This document shows, piece after piece, positions 49,637 to 52,210 of a DNA stretch of 52,210 nucleotides. Below the pieces are notes generated by a model, which was given only the letters and a program-made list of their open reading frames with translations, was not told where the DNA came from and did not search any database. The DNA is from Candidatus Thalassarchaeum sp. (lineage in GTDB: Archaea; Thermoplasmatota; Poseidoniia; Poseidoniales; Thalassarchaeaceae). The stretch spans positions 1 through 52,210 of the forward strand of contig JAKURL010000010.1 of assembly GCA_022449345.1 (NCBI GenBank), in the 5' to 3' direction. Position numbers and translations under genes: made by a program. How positions within the stretch are numbered: position 1 is the first letter of the stretch; every line of letters starts with the position of its first letter.

Positions 49637-51577
49637 ATGGCTGAAGGGCCTGCAACGATACTCGATTTGCCTCCTTTACGAGGCAACCCCTTCAGCCTGC
49701 GTCCAATCGAACCAAGAAGTGCTGAATACCTAGTTGGACGAGACAGGCTACTAGCAGAATGGCGCGAGCATCTGATTTCCCAGACGCCACGAATGTTGCT
49801 GCTTGTTGGAGATCGTGGCTCGGGCAGAACCTCATTTCTGAATGCCCTAGCTTCAACAACCTCGCGCCGACCATACATTGGCCAATACTGGCCAGAAGCC
49901 GACGATCCAGTTCAAGGGATAATCCACGAGTTGTCGGTACATTTCGGCGGCTTCGATATTCTACCATCTATGCAACAGGTATCGGACAAGATGGTCGAAG
50001 TTCTAGACAAAGAGACAGGAACTCTGCCGTTAATCGCCTTTGATTACCCTGCAAATATCGATTTGAAACACATGTTACCCCGTCTCGCACCTTTGCTACA
50101 AAGACTCAGAGCTCTAGTTGTGGTCGTACTTACTCCCTCCCAATTAGCAGGTTTAGATGAGGGTGTTTTGGACGTATTCGACCCTCCTCATCATTTACAG
50201 AATTTAGACGAGAAACAAATCCAAGTCCTTAGCAACCGCAGAATATCTCGCTCGGCCAATCAAAAGTGGAATATCAGGCCGAGCTTACTAACAGCAATTC
50301 ACCAGCATACCGATGGTAATCCACGCAGGGTAATCCGCCTATTGCGCGATTTAGTCGATGAAAGGCACAACCCCTCGGAAGGCGGAGTTCTAGATCGACT
50401 GACTACATGGAGAGCCCCACACGTCGAAGCGGAACCGAATGTAATCGAGGAAATTGAGGAAGAACAAGAGATTGAGGATATTCCCGAAGCAATCGAGGAG
50501 CCAGAAATTGAGCCAGAGGAAGTAATTTCTGAGATAGATGAATTTGAGTCGGAGGATGATGAGGAACCCGACGACCTTTGGGATGAGGGTGTCGAAGAAG
50601 AACCAGCATCTTGGAACGATGAGTTCGAGACACCCGACGAGATGTGGAATGCTCCTGAGGAAACCGAACCACCAGAAGCCGATGAAGAGCGATTACACCA
50701 GGCCGAACAAATACCAGAGTCCGAACCTCAGGAAGAGTACGAACGGGCCACTGACAAATCTGGATTTTACTACATAGAAGAAGGAACTGAACCCCCCAAG
50801 ACTAGAGGTAATTTTGGGCGTTTACTAGGTCGTACCTTACAAGCCAACGATAGGATGCCCACAACAGGAGACGACACACCAATTACCGTTGCTGAACCAC
50901 ACAAGAGTTTGGTTCCAAAGACTCCGGTAAGGGATATGCCACCCGCTAGCGTAGAGGATGAAGATTCTACTGCTAGAATTGACACATCTGTAAAATCTGG
51001 TGAAGAAGAACACGTATTCCACGACAAACAGTCATTGTGGATCGTTGATTCCGATTCCAAGGTAACCCTGCCCGATGACCCTAGGGTATTCGAACCACCT
51101 ACGCCAGAACCCGAGCCGGTCGCCGAGGAATTTGAGACTGAATGGTTTGTTGCTGATGAACCCGCGGAAGAAGAGTCTGAGCCTATCCTTGAACCGATTT
51201 TAGAACCGGAACCTCCAGAGGTCAGTATCCCCGCTATACCAGCTACATCACCAACTCCAGTACAGATGCCAGTACAGATTCCGGTATCCTTAGGCCCAAC
51301 TTGGGAGCCCGATGAGCCATTCAATCCAATTGTATTGCAAACCCTAACCGAGTCCGAGAGAATGATTGTCGAGGCTTCGTCTGTGCGTGAAGTCTCACCT
51401 TCTGATGACGAATTACAAGCTCGCTTGGAGGTCGGCCGCTCTCGCCTCTCTCAAATCTACAATGGAATGCGACGCAAGGGTCTACTTTCAGTTAGGAAGC
51501 AAGGTAGAACTCGATATTTCAAACTCAGCGATGCTGCAAATCAGCATTTGCGAGGAGCACCTGAGGGGGTTGCATGA
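49637..51577 (+). CDS. Cdc6-like AAA protein with altered Walker A, acidic linker and winged helix
   Basis: 646 aa in three parts. Residues ~18-245 form an AAA/STAND-like ATPase core: NPFSLRPIEPRSAEYLVGRDRLL, then GDRGSGRT (58-65), where the Walker A Lys is Arg; LPLIAFDYP (130-138) is a weak Walker B with no Glu after Asp136; and TDGNPRRVIRLLRDL is a sensor-2-like helix. Residues ~260-560 are an acidic, Pro-rich, low-complexity linker. Residues ~570-646 form a winged helix (LQARLEVGRSRLSQIYNGMRRKGLLSVRKQGRTRYF). The AAA-plus-winged-helix layout resembles Orc1/Cdc6, but the long linker does not. A start at GTG 49631 is also possible. I infer DNA binding at the upstream iterons. Initiator, partition factor and transcription regulator are all open. 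Confidence 0.8.
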   Translation: MAEGPATILDLPPLRGNPFSLRPIEPRSAEYLVGRDRLLAEWREHLISQTPRMLLLVGDRGSGRTSFLNALASTTSRRPYIGQYWPEADDPVQGIIHELSVHFGGFDILPSMQQVSDKMVEVLDKETGTLPLIAFDYPANIDLKHMLPRLAPLLQRLRALVVVVLTPSQLAGLDEGVLDVFDPPHHLQNLDEKQIQVLSNRRISRSANQKWNIRPSLLTAIHQHTDGNPRRVIRLLRDLVDERHNPSEGGVLDRLTTWRAPHVEAEPNVIEEIEEEQEIEDIPEAIEEPEIEPEEVISEIDEFESEDDEEPDDLWDEGVEEEPASWNDEFETPDEMWNAPEETEPPEADEERLHQAEQIPESEPQEEYERATDKSGFYYIEEGTEPPKTRGNFGRLLGRTLQANDRMPTTGDDTPITVAEPHKSLVPKTPVRDMPPASVEDEDSTARIDTSVKSGEEEHVFHDKQSLWIVDSDSKVTLPDDPRVFEPPTPEPEPVAEEFETEWFVADEPAEEESEPILEPILEPEPPEVSIPAIPATSPTPVQMPVQIPVSLGPTWEPDEPFNPIVLQTLTESERMIVEASSVREVSPSDDELQARLEVGRSRLSQIYNGMRRKGLLSVRKQGRTRYFKLSDAANQHLRGAPEGVA

Positions 51578-51873
51578 TGTCAGATGATGGTACGATAGTT
51601 ACGAAAGAAAAGGTGGAGAAGTATCTGGCATTGACTGCAGAGGCGAGGGCTAAGGCGACACCGATTGCAGAGACTGAAGAGGATTTATCCCGACTCGATT
51701 CGATGATGCGAATGTGCGATGATTACCAAGCAGATGCCAAGCACTTCCTAGAGAAAGGTGACTTGGTTCGTGCCTTTGGTGCAATCAATTACGCCCATGC
51801 ATGGATTGATGCTGCTGTGAGAATAGGATTGATGGATGGATATGATGATGATCGTTTGTTCACTTTACCATAG
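51574..51873 (+). CDS. DUF357 family protein
   Basis: A 99-aa, all-helical archaeal protein of the DUF357 family. It is recognised from VEKYLALTAEA and the hallmark DYQADAKHFLEKGDLVRAFGAINYAHAWIDAAVRIGLMD. The end DRLFTL is also typical. The ATG overlaps the stop of the AAA/winged-helix gene (ATGA), so the two are translationally coupled; an ATG one codon on is equally good. The function of the family is unknown; the coupling suggests a link with the AAA protein. Confidence 0.88.
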   Translation: MMSDDGTIVTKEKVEKYLALTAEARAKATPIAETEEDLSRLDSMMRMCDDYQADAKHFLEKGDLVRAFGAINYAHAWIDAAVRIGLMDGYDDDRLFTLP

Positions 51874-51924
51874 CATATCCGAGTCATAAAATACCCTATG
51901 ACGCGGTGATGAGTCCCTGGGGGT

Positions 51925-52086
51925 TCAAAGGGGTCTCTTGAAGTAGAACACCTTGAGTTTTCCCGGCTTTTTGCCTCTCACTGAAACTAATTCCCAACCC
52001 TGACTGCCTAAATCATTCAATATTTCAGCAATCTGGCTATACGCTGCATCTGAATTTTCTACAATTCTATACTCCCATTGTGTCAT
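51925..52086 (-). CDS. DUF4177 family small protein
   Basis: A 53-aa protein with the DUF4177 pattern: it starts MTQWEYRIVE, has ILNDLGSQGWELVSVRG in the middle and ends with VFYFKRPL. Such proteins are small beta-alpha-beta folds of unknown function. ATG 52086 is chosen because the domain starts there and a TATA-like box lies about 25 nt upstream; the frame extends to 52119. It converges on the DUF357 gene. Confidence 0.82.
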   Translation of the reverse strand: MTQWEYRIVENSDAAYSQIAEILNDLGSQGWELVSVRGKKPGKLKVFYFKRPL

Positions 52087-52107
52087 GAATCTGGATAGGG
52101 CTCGCAA

Positions 52108-52115
52108 ACTTAAAT
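52108..52115 (-). promoter_or_regulatory. TATA-like box for the DUF4177 gene
   Basis: The minus strand reads ATTTAAGT, centred about 25 nt before ATG 52086, fitting a leaderless transcript. Confidence 0.4.
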
Positions 52116-52132
52116 GCAACTCATTCGCTACC

Positions 52133-52210
52133 TTATGATTCGGAATTTTCGAATGAATCTGCAGAAGCAGAAAGAATCCCTAGGATACGATGTATTTCGT
52201 CATCTTTAGG
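52133..52210 (-). CDS. C-terminal end of a minus-strand gene cut by the window edge (tentative)
   Basis: An open frame enters from the right edge and gives 25 codons before a TAA at 52133: KDDEIHRILGILSASADSFENSES. The amphipathic, charged composition looks like a real protein end. Too little is visible to name a family. It would lie 46 nt upstream of the DUF4177 start. Confidence 0.4.
   Translation of the reverse strand, partial: PKDDEIHRILGILSASADSFENSES

Noticed and set aside
50770-51324. A 184-codon Ser/Gly-rich open frame on the minus strand
   Set aside because: It lies opposite the Glu/Pro linker of the AAA/winged-helix protein and is explained by codon bias of that linker.
51910-51940. 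G-rich stretch resembling part of an ORB origin element (gggggttcaaagggg)
   Set aside because: It is a single copy with no dyad or AT-rich element next to it; the match is too weak.

Overview
The window looks like the chromosome of a planktonic euryarchaeon, most probably a Marine Group II (Poseidoniales/Thermoplasmatota-like) archaeon. Seen directly: a complete archaeal A-type ATPase operon (H-I-K-E-C-F-A-B-D), GatD, pelota, RPA with its RPA-associated partner, DUF357, prenyl-diphosphate synthase with geranylgeranyl reductase, and archaeal-type TATA boxes. These are mixed with genes of bacterial flavour (Mog, bacterial-type RNase PH, L-aspartate oxidase, formate-THF ligase, class II HMG-CoA reductase, SMC-ScpA-ScpB). 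The taxonomic assignment is inference from gene content. No rRNA is present. One tRNA gene, tRNA-Phe(GAA) with an encoded CCA, is present.

Layout. 1-4.1 kb: a truncated lipoprotein, a Rieske oxygenase, GatD and an Old Yellow Enzyme. 4.1-9.9 kb: a large secreted receptor with Asp-rich Ca-binding repeats, a DUF805 protein, an acyl-CoA carboxylase carboxyltransferase and a membrane protein. 9.9-16.9 kb: shikimate dehydrogenase diverging from a cluster of formate-THF ligase, pelota, an unknown protein and an endonuclease IV-like protein; then tRNA-Phe, RNase PH and Mog on the minus strand. 17.1-22 kb: RPA and its partner, converging on a triple-SAP protein and a degenerate porphobilinogen-deaminase-like protein. 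22-24.2 kb: isoprenoid lipid genes. 24.2-26.3 kb: an AT-rich islet with a GtrA protein, a TolB-like lipoprotein and two tiny membrane ORFs. 26.4-28 kb: MscS and a methyltransferase. 28.1-36.8 kb: the ATPase operon. 36.9-42.2 kb: a catalytically dead site-2-protease-like protein, ketopantoate reductase, a small membrane protein and NadB. 42.4-48 kb: SMC, ScpA and ScpB with overlapping ends. 48-49.3 kb: HMG-CoA reductase. 49.3-52.2 kb: an AT-rich intergenic region with iteron-like repeats, a Cdc6-like AAA/winged-helix protein, DUF357, DUF4177 and the end of a truncated gene.

Functional themes are membrane lipid synthesis (HMG-CoA reductase, prenyl synthase, geranylgeranyl reductase), energy conservation (A-ATPase), chromosome maintenance (RPA pair, SMC complex, AAA/wHTH protein, endonuclease IV-like protein), translation quality (GatD, pelota, tRNA-Phe) and cofactor supply (NAD, CoA, folate C1, molybdopterin).

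The most interesting items are the 11-bp-spaced GCGTTAA iteron cluster next to a Cdc6-like AAA protein with an altered Walker A motif, the pseudo-site-2-protease with an exported C-terminal domain, the bacterial RNase PH/Mog pair, and a recurrent promoter layout (TATA box about 25 nt before the start codon) that implies leaderless mRNAs for first genes, with Shine-Dalgarno sites kept for genes inside operons.
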